64,000 bases of DNA from CAWDMN01 sp963803155 (GCA_963803155.1 CAWDMN010000059.1:62001-126000); one strand, 5' to 3'. Shown: positions 34,167 to 43,953, counted from the first letter of the stretch. Program-made: numbers and translations. The notes: generated by a model not told the origin, from the sequence alone.

Positions 34167-35702
34167 CTATTCCACGCGGAACGAATAGAGACTCGCATTG
34201 CGAAGGATAAACCGAAAGCGGATTAACCGGCCTCGCAAGCCACTCAGATCATTTCGTTCTCGCCACGCCATCTGGCGGTGAAGGTAGGTGTCGGTGGCCG
34301 GAATAGATTCATCAGCCGCATAGCCGGGAAACACCTGGCCCTGCTCGTCCAGCACTTCGACCCTGACCTGCCCTTTGCCCTCAGGAACATTCTTGAACAG
34401 CTCACTCCAAAGGGGGTCAGGCCTGCGGTCCGGCTTGCTCAGGGAACCAGTCGAAGTGTTGACATACAACTTCGAGCCTCGGAAGCGCAGAGGACGAGTA
34501 AGCACATAACCTTCGCTTGTGGCATCAAGCGAGCAGAAACCATCCTGCGGAAGCTTCGCCAACCCAACCTGGCCGATGTAACTGGTGCCCAGGCCACCCG
34601 GATTAAGAATACCTTCCCTGGCGTTGTGCTTGTTACTGTAACCCGTGTAATACATCCACAGTTGCCCGTCTTTTAGCACCGGTGGCGCCATCGCCATTAT
34701 CATCTCGCTATCGAAGGCGTCATTATCGTAATCGAGGCGCATGAATCCAAGAGGGAAGAACACCCGGCGATGAGAACTGCGTTGCCAAGTCTGGCCGTTA
34801 CGGCTGGAAATAAGCTGAAGATCAATTTGTTGGGAGTAAGTATGAAACACCCACAGGAAGCCCAGATACTGGCCTCCGTAAGCGAAGGGAGACATGCCAT
34901 AAAACTCCGTGTCGGGTTGATCGTGGTCACCCGGCTCCAGAATCAGCTCTTCATTTCGCCAGCGGATGAAATCGTCACTCACCAACCGGGATACCATTCG
35001 AATGGGCTTTCGCGGCGATTTGTGATACATCCAGAATTGGTGGGAAACCGGATCCTGCATGACGCAGAAGGTGTCGCCGCTTGCCGTGCTAGGCACGACT
35101 GGACGATTCGGTTCGACCCTCCAATGGAGACCGTCGCCAGAGAAAGCGACCCAAATGCCACTTCCTCCTGTGGCGCGATCATGCCAATTCCAATAGGCCA
35201 TTTTGTATCGCTTGGATTCATCCCGTTCAGCATTATCCTTGAGGACACTGATATTCCAGTAGCACCACTTTAGCAGGATATTATTTGCTCTCGATCCGTG
35301 AAATTCGACGATGTTTAACGCAGGCTTGATCCAGTGAATCCCATCCTGGGAAATCGCATAGCAGATGAACTCTTCTATGTCCGGCTTATCCTTGGAAGGA
35401 AGAGTGTTGTACCACATTTTGAAAATGTGCTCTTCTTCGTCGAAAAGGACTGTGCCTGGCTGGAGAATCACCGTGCTTTCCCAGGGTTGATCGGGCTTCA
35501 GGATTGGATTCTCCTTCGCTCTTTCGGGGTAATGCAAGCTTCGGGTAACATGGTCCATCCGATCGATGAGAACATCATCGACAAACAACTGGGTCTGCTC
35601 GCCGAGGATCTCGTCACCATCGCTTATGCCGAGGGCCTGGGGTTGACGACAGGTAAACACAAGCAAAGCCGCACATAAAATGATCAGAATCTTTTTCATC
35701 AT
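34167..35702 (-). CDS. Exported five-bladed beta-propeller glycosidase-like protein
   Basis: This 511-residue protein has a signal peptide with a possible lipobox (ILCAALLVFTC). The body has repeated blades of the GH32/GH43/GH130-like propeller type: EEHIFKMWYNTLP, YAISQDGIHWIKPAL, KRYKMAYWNWHD, VAFSGDGLHWRV, FWMYHKSP and DGQLWMYYTGYS. A small beta domain ends it. The family is frequent in Planctomycetota, Verrucomicrobiota and Acidobacteriota and is presumed to act on glycans. Catalytic acids cannot be assigned with confidence. It lies in a region rich in glycan genes but without an operon partner. Confidence 0.68.
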   Translation of the reverse strand: MMKKILIILCAALLVFTCRQPQALGISDGDEILGEQTQLFVDDVLIDRMDHVTRSLHYPERAKENPILKPDQPWESTVILQPGTVLFDEEEHIFKMWYNTLPSKDKPDIEEFICYAISQDGIHWIKPALNIVEFHGSRANNILLKWCYWNISVLKDNAERDESKRYKMAYWNWHDRATGGSGIWVAFSGDGLHWRVEPNRPVVPSTASGDTFCVMQDPVSHQFWMYHKSPRKPIRMVSRLVSDDFIRWRNEELILEPGDHDQPDTEFYGMSPFAYGGQYLGFLWVFHTYSQQIDLQLISSRNGQTWQRSSHRRVFFPLGFMRLDYDNDAFDSEMIMAMAPPVLKDGQLWMYYTGYSNKHNAREGILNPGGLGTSYIGQVGLAKLPQDGFCSLDATSEGYVLTRPLRFRGSKLYVNTSTGSLSKPDRRPDPLWSELFKNVPEGKGQVRVEVLDEQGQVFPGYAADESIPATDTYLHRQMAWRERNDLSGLRGRLIRFRFILRNASLYSFRVE

Positions 35703-36434
35703 CTTCCTCTCGTCGCTATCTTGAACTCCTGCAATTTTGTAGTTCCAGAGCTCTCTTTTTCATTATGGTTTCCGCGCTGCCCACTTCGGGAAGCGACGGG
35801 TTTGCATAGTATTGTTCACGGTCTGAAAGCTCCTCCGTTCAGTTTGATTGCCTGAAAAGACAATTTCATAATTCGCCTAGGAATTTTAACGTCGTTCGTG
35901 AATATATCAGATCCTCCACGTAATTGAAATTGCGCATCTCCGAGGCATCCTTACACTTCAATTTCTCCAACCTCTGCGTGCTTGTCTAATCCGCAGCCTT
36001 TTTAATGAACTCCTCTTGGACCTAACCCACGGTCATGCATTTCTTCTGAATATTCCCAAATTCTCCAGGGCGAGTTTATTTCGCACTCGCTCCATCAATA
36101 ATCTTCACGAGAAAGAGTGTTCATCGAATAGCGATTCGCGATTGACACGATTTAAGGCCAGCGGTGGCCTTTCACCACCAATACTGCACAGAACCAACCA
36201 CTGATTAAACATGATTCACTTCGCCGATAAGCCGCCACCAATTAAGTCACTTTATAACAATTGAATAAATCCGAACCACTCGGGAACGTTTTGGAAGAAG
36301 GCTTGCTTTAGAGACAGCGAAAGTATGGCGTGGAATGGTTCTTGTCCCTCTCAAACCACCATATTGCTACGGGCCAGATTTCTATTGGGGAGCTGACAAG
36401 ATCCAAACCCGGAATTTAGGATCCGGAGGTGAGT
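35703..36434. other. Intergenic, no gene seen
   Basis: About 730 bp between divergent genes. No ORF with protein-like features, repeat or RNA is recognised. Confidence 0.35.
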
Positions 36435-36740
36435 ATGAGAAAGCGAATTGTCTTGTTAGGAACAGTCCTTACCATATTTGTTATGGCGGGCTGCAGCACC
36501 CACCAGCACTCTTACCGATATATGAATACACTTCCTCCTCCACCCCACGCGGAAGAATTTCGCATGGCCCCCCGCCCGGGATTCGTCTGGATCGGCGGGT
36601 ATTGGCGCTGGCAGGGGCGCGACTACATTTGGATCCCGGGGCGCTGGGCACATCCTCCGCGGCGAGGGGCCGCTTGGGTTCCTGGGAATTGGGAACACAG
36701 GCACAACCGATACATCTGGCATGAGGGTTACTGGCGCTAA
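36435..36740 (+). CDS. WxxGxW-repeat lipoprotein
   Basis: The 101-residue protein has a lipoprotein signal (VLTIFVMAGC) and three aromatic repeats: FVWIGGYWRWQGRDYIWIPG, RWAHPPRRGAAWVPGNW and RYIWHEGYWR. This is the 'YXWXGGXW' repeat family of small envelope proteins of unknown function. ATG at 36435 is used with the overlapping GGAGGTG site; a GTG two codons earlier is possible. Confidence 0.75.
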   Translation: MRKRIVLLGTVLTIFVMAGCSTHQHSYRYMNTLPPPPHAEEFRMAPRPGFVWIGGYWRWQGRDYIWIPGRWAHPPRRGAAWVPGNWEHRHNRYIWHEGYWR

Positions 36741-36886
36741 TTTGAGCCATAAGTTCGAAAGAGAGGCTAGAATGGGGCGGACCTGCGAAGGAGGTTCGAC
36801 TCAAACCCACAAACTGTTTGGCTATCTCAGGTCCGAAGCGTCTTGGGATAGGTTGCAACGGTGTTGGTGCGTGCTACCGTTAGAGG

Positions 36887-37096
36887 TCACCTCCGGCTGT
36901 AGAGTCTTTCCAGCGGGATCGGGATATCATCCTGTGTCTCCTGTTTTATATATACCGGCGAGAGATTCCGATCACCCTTCCGGTGAAAATAGATCACACG
37001 AAACGGATGGAAGCCCTTCCGCAGTGGCAGCATATACGATGTTCCTCCACCCGAATCGAAATGATCGCCAATAACTTGAACAAGAGGGATTGGCAC
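36887..37096 (-). pseudogene. PA14-like domain C-terminal fragment
   Basis: The minus-strand frame reads VQVIGDHFDSGGGTSYMLPL then RKGFHPFRVIYFHRKGDRNL and ends IPIPLERLYSRR. This matches the last strands of PA14-type domains ('..DNDG.H....G.i.L..G.HpI.v.yF...gg..L.l.....g...IP...L'). No upstream part of a protein is in frame, so this is a leftover of a larger glycan-binding protein. Confidence 0.4.
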
Positions 37097-37119
37097 CTAT
37101 TACAATGGACCCTGTAACT

Positions 37120-37225
37120 GTGATCGGAGCAGGCATTGGTTATGCCTTGAGATCCGACAAATCGGTATTGGTTTATGAAGTGCCATCCCCAAAGCTGTGA
37201 TGCACAATCACCACACTGATTAATA
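37120..37225 (+). pseudogene. Duplicated 3' end of the LSm/glycine-zipper gene
   Basis: Translated, 37120-37200 gives VIGAGIGYALRSDKSVLVYE then VPSPKL and a stop. The intact gene at 43357-43818 ends VIGAGIGYALRSDKSVLVYE then VPAPKH. DNA similarity extends about 25 bp beyond the stop. It is a broken partial copy in the opposite orientation to the parent. Confidence 0.8.
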
Positions 37226-37402
37226 TCTTCTGGATAACCTCGTTTTGTGTCGGATGCTGCTCTAGAGTGGCTTCTCTCAAATCCACCGCCGCAAGTGGGA
37301 GATTCGGGATTATATATTTATTTTCCTCCTTTGGATGTCATAATAATCGATTGGAGATTTAACATCGAGTCGGGAATGGCTCAAATCTGGGGGGCATCAA
37401 TA

Positions 37403-38572
37403 ATGAAAAACGTATTGTTTGTGTCACGCCGGGATTTTGTCAAGACGGCCGCCGGGACAGTGATGGCAGCGTCCGTGGCCATGCCGTGGGAAGCCCGCTC
37501 TGCAACCGGCAGCGGCCTGCCGACAGCGCCAGTGGGAATCACCCGATGCCGCCGCTATGATTATGAATTGGTGAGAATGAATTTGGGTGAGGTGTTCAGC
37601 TGGATTGGTGATATTCCCTCTCTCGTGGCCGGCAAGCGCGTCACGGTGAAGGTTAATTGCACCGGCAGTTGGAATGTCAACACTTATACGCTGCCAGTGG
37701 AGTACACGGTTTTCACCAATCCCAACGTGGTGTTGGCCGCCTGCAGCCTGTTTAAGGAATATGGCGCCTCCTCCATCGTGATTGCAGACAGCATGACCTT
37801 TGGGGTGGGACCCCGTGATAGTTTCAAGAAAGCCAACTATGACGTGAATCTTTTCGAGGCGGTTGTGCCCGGCATTCAATGGGAAGATACCCACAACGTG
37901 GGAAGCGGCAAAGACTATTCCAAAATTGAAGTGGGTTCTTCCGGGTATTTGTATGGTTATTTTAAGGTCAATCATGTTTATAGCGACACGGATGTGCAGG
38001 TGTCCATCGCCAAGATGAAGAACCATCAGATTGCGGGCATTACTTTGGGCATGAAGAACCAATTTGGAGTGGCTCCCAACTCCTTGTATGCGGGATCCAC
38101 CGTCGATGAAAATGCCACAAGCAACCGGGCTTTCACCTTCCATTCCGGTGGCATGAGCGCGGCCGGCGGGGAAATCCTGCCCTATACCTCCACGGATCCG
38201 GGGTTCCGGGTTCCTCGGGTGGTGGCCGATATGGCCAAAGCTCGCCCCATTCATTTGACCATTACCGACGCGATTGTCACCATGCATGGCGGGGAAGGCC
38301 AGTGGGAAACTACCAGCTTGGGAATTACGGTTCCAGGGCTGCTCATTGCCGGAACCAATGTGGTATGCACCGATGCGGTGACCGCCTCGGTGATGGGATA
38401 TGATCCCGAAGGGGTGCGCGGCACCAAGCCCTTCATGAATGGGGACAATCATATAGCCTTGGCTGCCGGGCATGGATTGGGCACCAACCGTCTTTCCGAG
38501 ATTGAAGTCAAGGGGCTGAGTATCGCCGAAGCCCGTTACCAGTTCCAACCGGTTTCCCGCGAACAACTCTAA
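37403..38572 (+). CDS. Tat-exported DUF362-domain protein
   Basis: The protein has about 390 residues from ATG 37403, beginning with a twin-arginine signal (SRRDFVKTAAGTVMAASVAM). The DUF362 fold is visible: VAGKRVTVKVNCTGSW, VLAACSLFKEYGASSIVIAD, SIAKMKNHQIAGITLGMKNQ and the closing DAVTASVMGYDPEGVRGTKP. DUF362 proteins occur with or without ferredoxin domains and have no firm function; this one has no iron-sulfur cysteines. The start is supported by the Tat signal more than by the weak ribosome-binding site. It is four bases upstream of a PQQ-type propeller gene, so the two form an operon. Confidence 0.75.
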   Translation: MKNVLFVSRRDFVKTAAGTVMAASVAMPWEARSATGSGLPTAPVGITRCRRYDYELVRMNLGEVFSWIGDIPSLVAGKRVTVKVNCTGSWNVNTYTLPVEYTVFTNPNVVLAACSLFKEYGASSIVIADSMTFGVGPRDSFKKANYDVNLFEAVVPGIQWEDTHNVGSGKDYSKIEVGSSGYLYGYFKVNHVYSDTDVQVSIAKMKNHQIAGITLGMKNQFGVAPNSLYAGSTVDENATSNRAFTFHSGGMSAAGGEILPYTSTDPGFRVPRVVADMAKARPIHLTITDAIVTMHGGEGQWETTSLGITVPGLLIAGTNVVCTDAVTASVMGYDPEGVRGTKPFMNGDNHIALAAGHGLGTNRLSEIEVKGLSIAEARYQFQPVSREQL

Positions 38573-38575
38573 AGG

Positions 38576-39850
38576 ATGAGAGGCATTATGCGTTTAAAAG
38601 GCTTGATGATATTGGGATTTTTTCTAATGGCCTCCTTCATGTGGGCCGCTGAGAATGCAATCACCTTCCACTATGATTTCCAGCGGACGGGGCGGACCAC
38701 CAATGTGGCCACCAGGGTTTCCAATGTGCTATGGAGTTTCAAGACCTTATCCTCGGTGGAGGCGTCGCCAGTTGTGGATGCGGACGGCACCATCTATGTG
38801 GCTTCGACCGACAAACAGCTCTATGCCCTCACTTCGGCCGGGGCGGAGAAATGGAATTTTGAAGCTCATGAGAGCATCTTTTCCACACCCACATTGGTGA
38901 ACGGGACCCTTTATTTTGGCGACATTGATGGCTGGTATTATGCTTTGTCCACCACCAGGACGTTGAAATGGTCCTTCCGTTTGCCGGATGAAGATGGACC
39001 GGAACGCCGCATTTTGACGCCTCCCGCAGTAGATTCCAATGGCGCGATCTATCTGGCGGCCTGGAATAATTTTTTCTACAAGATAAGTCCTGACGGGACG
39101 ATCGTTTGGAAAGCCAAGCTGGCGGGTTTGCCCACCGCCGCACCGGCGCTGGATGGTGAGGGAAACATCTATGTTGCGAGTTTGGACAATGGAGTCGATG
39201 ATCAAGGGAACCCCACAGATTACAATGTGTCGATTTACCGGTTCGCTCCCGGTTCGAACACCCCCGTTTGGAAGTATCAGGACTGGTGGGCGTTCAACAA
39301 CCGTAACCGTGTGATTTCCACTCCGGCCATTGATTTGGAGCGGGGCTTGATTCTGGTTGGCGCCTGCGTCCAGCAGGAGTGGAGCGAACCCTATACGAAT
39401 GGCGGGGCGCTTTATGGGGTGCACCTCAATGATGGCAGCCAGGCTTTCCGAACTGATTTGCCCTTGGGTACTACCTCTTCACCCGCCTTTTCTGCCGATG
39501 GAACCGCTTATATTGGCTGCCTTGACGGCAAGCTCTATGCGGTTGATTTGGTGGCCGGCGCAATCCAATGGAGTTATAAAGCAGAGGGCCTGTTTGTGAT
39601 GGGCGCTCCGGTAGTGGATGGCGAGGGCTCGATCCTCTTTGGCGACAGTGATGGTACAGTCTACTGCTTGAGCAAGACCGGCAGACTGCAGTGGGATTTG
39701 CACACAGTTTCCAACATTCAATCCGCTCCAGTGATTGCATCCGATGGAACGGTCTATGTCACTTCTTACGATGGCCGGATCTATGCCATTGGTGGAAGTC
39801 CGCGCTCGCTCTGGCATAGGACCCAATCCCATCCAAGGTCGGGTCGCTGA
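38576..39850 (+). CDS. Exported PQQ-like (BamB-type) beta-propeller protein
   Basis: The 424-residue protein has a signal peptide (LMILGFFLMASFMWAAE) and a series of PQQ-like blades: ASPVVDADGTIYVASTDKQL, YALTSAGAEKWNF, PAVDSNGAIYLAAW, APALDGEGNIYVASLDNG, PAFSADGTAYIGCLDGKLYA and APVIASDGTVYVTSYDGRIY. Such propellers act as scaffolds or quinoprotein dehydrogenases; the catalytic residues of the latter are not evident. Two starts are possible (38576 and 38588). It follows the DUF362 gene by four bases and probably acts with it in the periplasm. Confidence 0.8.
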   Translation: MRGIMRLKGLMILGFFLMASFMWAAENAITFHYDFQRTGRTTNVATRVSNVLWSFKTLSSVEASPVVDADGTIYVASTDKQLYALTSAGAEKWNFEAHESIFSTPTLVNGTLYFGDIDGWYYALSTTRTLKWSFRLPDEDGPERRILTPPAVDSNGAIYLAAWNNFFYKISPDGTIVWKAKLAGLPTAAPALDGEGNIYVASLDNGVDDQGNPTDYNVSIYRFAPGSNTPVWKYQDWWAFNNRNRVISTPAIDLERGLILVGACVQQEWSEPYTNGGALYGVHLNDGSQAFRTDLPLGTTSSPAFSADGTAYIGCLDGKLYAVDLVAGAIQWSYKAEGLFVMGAPVVDGEGSILFGDSDGTVYCLSKTGRLQWDLHTVSNIQSAPVIASDGTVYVTSYDGRIYAIGGSPRSLWHRTQSHPRSGR

Positions 39851-39978
39851 GATAACAGGTCTTTTTTTTTGGGCGAGGTCCGCCTACACCCTAGTGGCGT
39901 GACCCGGACGAATCGCAGCTATAAGGCCAAGCTCAAAAACTATCCTCCCCTGGAAGACAGCTAAATCGGGGATCAGAC

Positions 39979-40290
39979 CTGAATGGCGCTGACTTAAGGA
40001 TCCCATGGCGATAAATCCGTTCAAATTTTGTCCCGGCAGGAATATTGGAGAATAGCCAGGGGTGGCGCGGTTTTTGCGCCACCCCTGGCTACTGATTCAG
40101 AAGAATTATCCGCCCCGGCAGGGGCGGTGGAGGAAGTGGAGGAAGCAACTCAGGCAATTCACTCCCGCGCCTTTTCAGGGCGCTAACTCTTTTCTCCTGT
40201 TTCCAGGGACGGCGAAATTCGTTCTCTTGTCCCCGGCTACTCTCCGTTGTCCCTTCGGGACTTTTTGCTCCTTAAGTCAGCGCCATTCAG
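39979..40290. mobile_element. Short element with perfect 22-bp inverted ends
   Basis: The left end (39979-40000, core GAATGGCGCTGACTTAAGGA) is repeated exactly, inverted, at 40269-40290. The 312-bp segment has no transposase frame. It contains a perfect 16-bp hairpin. It is a MITE or an internally deleted insertion sequence. No target duplication is obvious. Confidence 0.75.
40053..40091. repeat. Perfect 16-bp hairpin
   Basis: TAGCCAGGGGTGGCGC, a 7-nt loop (GGTTTTT) and GCGCCACCCCTGGCTA pair completely. It is inside the short element at 39979-40290 and could also stop transcription from the propeller operon. Confidence 0.7.
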
Positions 40291-40608
40291 CTCTGCCCCC
40301 TACAATCGCAGCATATTCATCCTTAATCTTTCCCTGGCCATCGAACCGTTTTTTGTGCATGGTGGATCAATTCTTGCCAGATCTTCTCAAACTTTTTTCT
40401 CGCGCTATTTCGGAGTAAAATCAATCTGATATTTACAATCTCTCAAAATGTGATTTAAACTCTCGATGTCATCCCCCATGGTTCCATTGATTAAACTTTG
40501 CGCGGGTCACGAAACCAGAGTGAACCTCAATCAGATTTTGTGAATCGCTGACATCGCCGAATGGTGGCCCATTCAATTATCTGCAAACTCATTGGAAGGC
40601 GAACTTTT

Positions 40609-43068
40609 ATGAAAAAATCCTATTATCTTTTCCTGCTCTGTTTTCTTGTTCTCCAACCGTTTTCCCCACGGAGTGCAGACGCTGAGGAGAAAAACCTTAA
40701 TGCCAATAGTGAGCCCATTTATAGAGAACTCCGGACCTTGAGCTTGAGCGGAGAATTCGCCAAAGTAGAGGGATTTGTTCTAAAACGCGATGAGGCCAAT
40801 ATTACATTCAAGACTGGGGAATTTTATTTTCTTTCGCCGGTCGCTGGACGCGTGACCGGCGCCGTTTTCTTAGGAAAGGGTGAAATTCAGGTATCGCCCG
40901 AGCTGTACTATGAACAAGCTCATCTCCGCCACCTGACGGGCACTCCAAATATGACCGACCCGTTTGAGAAAATGGTCTTACGCTTTTCCGACAAGACTTT
41001 AGAGGAAATCCGGTCGGCCTTTCGATTGCAATCCGGCGCCCCCTATAATCCAGCGCGGAATTATCTGGAAGATGTTCGCAAGATGTTGCGCAAAGGGCGG
41101 AGTTTTCTAAATCCGAACCTGGCCTCTTCTTTTTTGAACTACAACCTTGACCTTAGAATTGCGCAAGAATTGCTCAACAGCGGCACTGGCGGATTATTTA
41201 TGGCATATTTCGAGGGGAATAAATATGGCGACATGCTGTTCGGAATCGACCCGTTGGGCGCCCCTTTCGTCTCTCCCGAAGAAGTTGTGCTGGTGAATTT
41301 TTCCGATCGCAATTCGGGAATCTGGAATGCCTCGCACGAGAAACCGCATTTGCAGGGTGGAAAAGCTGGAGAAGAGATTCACCGATTGGTGGACCTGGAA
41401 CACTACATTATTGATGCCACTATAAAGGGTCAGCACTTAAAAGCCAATGTCCAGCTGGATTTCACTCCGCTGGTCGAGGGAGTGCGCCTGATCCCTTTCG
41501 ATTTTTTTGGGCATCTGCGCATGCGGAAGGTGAGTGATGGAGAGGGGAAATCTTTAAATTTTATTCAGGAAGATAAACACGAGGATCCGGATTTTGCCGT
41601 TATTTTCCCCGGCGAGTTGGGAAAAGGAAAGAAATGCTCCCTGCAATTTGAATATGAGGGAGATGAGGCCATTTATGACACTGGAGCTGGAAATTACATG
41701 TTGATAGCGCGAACCAATTGGTATCCGAATTCTGGATTTGGAGAAGACCGGGCCACTTATGAGATGACGCTGAGAACACCCAAAGACTTGACGATGGTGG
41801 CCACCGGACAGCCGCAAGGAGAAAGTTCGGAGGGCGGCATGACTATCTCCCGCTGGAAATGCGATCTCCCCTTAGCCGTGGCTGGATTTAATTGTGGAAG
41901 ATTCAAGAAAGTCACGGTTACGGAGCCCACCACCAAATACCTTATCGAAGCTTATGCCAACAAGGAAGTCCCGGACTATTTGCGCAGCCATGAGCGGATG
42001 GCGGATGAGCCGGGGGAGTCCGGTGCGACTTCTGGCATGCTGGGGGCCATCAACACCACCAGCATGATTGATCGGGCTCTGGCGGAATCCAAGGCATCGA
42101 TTGGCCTGTTCAGCCAGCTTTTTGGACCGCTTCCTTATGGGCGGATCGCCATGACCCAACAACCTTCGCCCAGCTTTGGACAGGCTTGGCCGATGTTAGT
42201 TTATATGCCGTTGAGTGCTTTCCTGGACAGGACCTATCGTCACGAATTGGGCATGGACGGCTGGCGCTCGGAAACCTTCTATCGGTATGTGACTGCCCAT
42301 GAAATTTCCCATCAATGGTGGGGACATATTGTGGGATGGAAATCTTACCGGGATCAGTGGCTCAGTGAAGGAATGGCTCACTTTTCCTCCTCCCTCTTCG
42401 CTCAGGTGGTTTACAAGAACGAAGCCCTGATCAAATTTTGGACTGAACAGACTCAAGAGATTACGGAGCGAAACAAGGAAGGAAAAAGGCCAATTGATGT
42501 TGGAGCGGTATACATGGGATACCGGCTGAATACCGCGAAGACCGGGGCGGCAGCTCGAGGCATTCTCTATGCAAAAGGCGCGTACATCCTCCACATGTTG
42601 CGCATGCTGATGTGGGACCCCCAAAGCGGCGACAGCCGATTTAACGGCATGTTGCAGGATTTCGTGAAGAGCTATTACAACCGCGAGGCCTCCACGGAAG
42701 ATTTCAAGCAGGTGGTGGAGAGACATATGATTCCAGCCATTGACATGGACGGCAATGGCCGGCTGGACTGGTTTTTCAATCAATGGGTCTATGGGACGAG
42801 TCTGCCGGAATATCGTCTGGAATCGCGGGTGGAAAACGCGGAGAAAGGTCAGTTCAATCTTCTCTTCAAAATCAGTCAGAATAATGTGGACGATTCCTTC
42901 AAGATGCGAGTCCCGATTTATGCCGATCTCGGCGGCAAGACTATCCGGTTAGCTTCAATCGGTGTGCGGGGAAACGGCGTGACGAAGGAATTTTCGCTCC
43001 TCCTGCCGAAGAAGCCGGAACAGATTCGGCTCTGTGGAATGAAGGATGTCCTTTGCACCATTAAATGA
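40609..43068 (+). CDS. M1-family metallopeptidase (aminopeptidase N-like), exported
   Basis: The protein has 819 residues from ATG 40609 (GGAAGG upstream) with a signal peptide (YLFLLCFLVLQPFSPRSA). The gluzincin site is complete: H564-E565-x2-H568 (HEISHQWWGH) and the third zinc ligand E587 (SEGMAHF) exactly 18 residues on. A GAMEN exopeptidase motif is not obvious, so whether it trims N-termini or acts otherwise is open. The C-terminal part has DMDGNGRLDWFFNQWVYGTS, combining an EF-hand-like loop with the M1 'FF.QWV' motif. Its last 140 codons are duplicated at 52.3 kb. It converges with the LSm/glycine-zipper gene. Confidence 0.87.
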   Translation: MKKSYYLFLLCFLVLQPFSPRSADAEEKNLNANSEPIYRELRTLSLSGEFAKVEGFVLKRDEANITFKTGEFYFLSPVAGRVTGAVFLGKGEIQVSPELYYEQAHLRHLTGTPNMTDPFEKMVLRFSDKTLEEIRSAFRLQSGAPYNPARNYLEDVRKMLRKGRSFLNPNLASSFLNYNLDLRIAQELLNSGTGGLFMAYFEGNKYGDMLFGIDPLGAPFVSPEEVVLVNFSDRNSGIWNASHEKPHLQGGKAGEEIHRLVDLEHYIIDATIKGQHLKANVQLDFTPLVEGVRLIPFDFFGHLRMRKVSDGEGKSLNFIQEDKHEDPDFAVIFPGELGKGKKCSLQFEYEGDEAIYDTGAGNYMLIARTNWYPNSGFGEDRATYEMTLRTPKDLTMVATGQPQGESSEGGMTISRWKCDLPLAVAGFNCGRFKKVTVTEPTTKYLIEAYANKEVPDYLRSHERMADEPGESGATSGMLGAINTTSMIDRALAESKASIGLFSQLFGPLPYGRIAMTQQPSPSFGQAWPMLVYMPLSAFLDRTYRHELGMDGWRSETFYRYVTAHEISHQWWGHIVGWKSYRDQWLSEGMAHFSSSLFAQVVYKNEALIKFWTEQTQEITERNKEGKRPIDVGAVYMGYRLNTAKTGAAARGILYAKGAYILHMLRMLMWDPQSGDSRFNGMLQDFVKSYYNREASTEDFKQVVERHMIPAIDMDGNGRLDWFFNQWVYGTSLPEYRLESRVENAEKGQFNLLFKISQNNVDDSFKMRVPIYADLGGKTIRLASIGVRGNGVTKEFSLLLPKKPEQIRLCGMKDVLCTIK

Positions 43069-43356
43069 TGATTCCCCGGCGAGGTCTTCTTTGCTCGCCT
43101 CTGCGATCTAGCGATCAAATCAAGAAGCACGAAGCCCAGGAAAGGATTCAAAAGAGCGGCCTGGGAATCGGATGATCAAAAAGTGCCTGTCTTTAAAATT
43201 TAAGGAGAGAACACAGCGCAGTTATATCAAATATTTAAATAAAAATAGTTAAATTGTTAAGAGCGGCCCCAATTGCACTTTTCCCTTTTTCAAATAAGAG
43301 CGACATTCCACCCAAAACCGGACTAGCCAAAAAATAATCGGCGTGATGATGTTGCA
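43069..43356. other. Intergenic between convergent genes; solo RAYT end
   Basis: At 43241-43268 lies GTTAAATTGTTAAGAGCGGC, a solo copy of the terminal repeat of the RAYT element at 51161-52224. No gene is seen. Confidence 0.5.
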
Positions 43357-43818
43357 TCAATGCTTAGGGGCTGGCACTTCATAAACCAAGACCGATTTGT
43401 CTGATCTCAAGGCATAACCAATCCCGGCTCCAATCACGGCAAAAAGGACGACGGTACCTGCCACTGCCGCGCCATAGCCGGTTTCCTTCTCCATAATCCC
43501 GGCGCCAATTGCTCCCCCTGCCGCTGCCCCGGCCGCAGCACCAATTAGTGTCGATTTCTGCCAGCTGCCCCTTTTCTTCAGGTACAAGCGGCTGACCTCT
43601 TTCTTTGAGACCTCCATCGTCTTGCCGTCGATTTGAACAAAGACGGAATCCGATGTCACGTGTTCCAGAACCCCCTTCAACGTTTTACCCGTCGCCAAAT
43701 TCACTTGAATGTGCTCGCCCGCTTTGATGGCTTGCACGGCTGCCCAATCCGCTGCCTCCGCGGAAGCCTGCCCGCTCAAGAGAGAAATGACCAACAAGAT
43801 GCTCGCTATTCTTGACAT
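43357..43818 (-). CDS. Secreted LSm-like plus glycine-zipper protein
   Basis: The 153-residue protein has a signal peptide (ILLVISLLSGQASAEA). A small beta domain follows (KAGEHIQVNLATGKTLKGVL, DSVFVQIDGKTMEVSKKEVS) that resembles an LSm/SH3-like barrel, then a glycine-zipper membrane segment (LIGAAAGAAAGGAIGAGIM ... VIGAGIGYALRS). It is a periplasmic or membrane-associated protein of unknown role; similar designs are common in Acidobacteriota. The ATG has GGGAGG upstream. A partial 3' copy is at 37120-37225. Confidence 0.7.
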   Translation of the reverse strand: MSRIASILLVISLLSGQASAEAADWAAVQAIKAGEHIQVNLATGKTLKGVLEHVTSDSVFVQIDGKTMEVSKKEVSRLYLKKRGSWQKSTLIGAAAGAAAGGAIGAGIMEKETGYGAAVAGTVVLFAVIGAGIGYALRSDKSVLVYEVPAPKH

Positions 43819-43912
43819 AAGACCTCCCTAAAAGAAAAAAGGTAATCGTTGTCTTTGTGCACTCACAGATTAGGATAAAGACGCTGAAGTTTTTTATGTC
43901 CCTTAAAGGCCA

Positions 43913-43953
43913 GGTGGGTTCCAGTCAGGTGCGTGACCCAACCGGAACCCACC
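43913..43953. terminator. Hairpin past the SBBP-repeat gene
   Basis: GGTGGGTTCC (43913-43922) pairs with GGAACCCACC (43944-43953) around a 21-nt loop that has a smaller internal stem. It lies about 60 bp beyond the stop of the minus-strand SBBP gene. No long T-tract is present, so the terminator role is uncertain. Confidence 0.4.

Noticed and set aside
37424..38566. 380-codon minus-strand frame
   Set aside because: It is antisense to the well-supported DUF362 gene and shows no domain or export signal.
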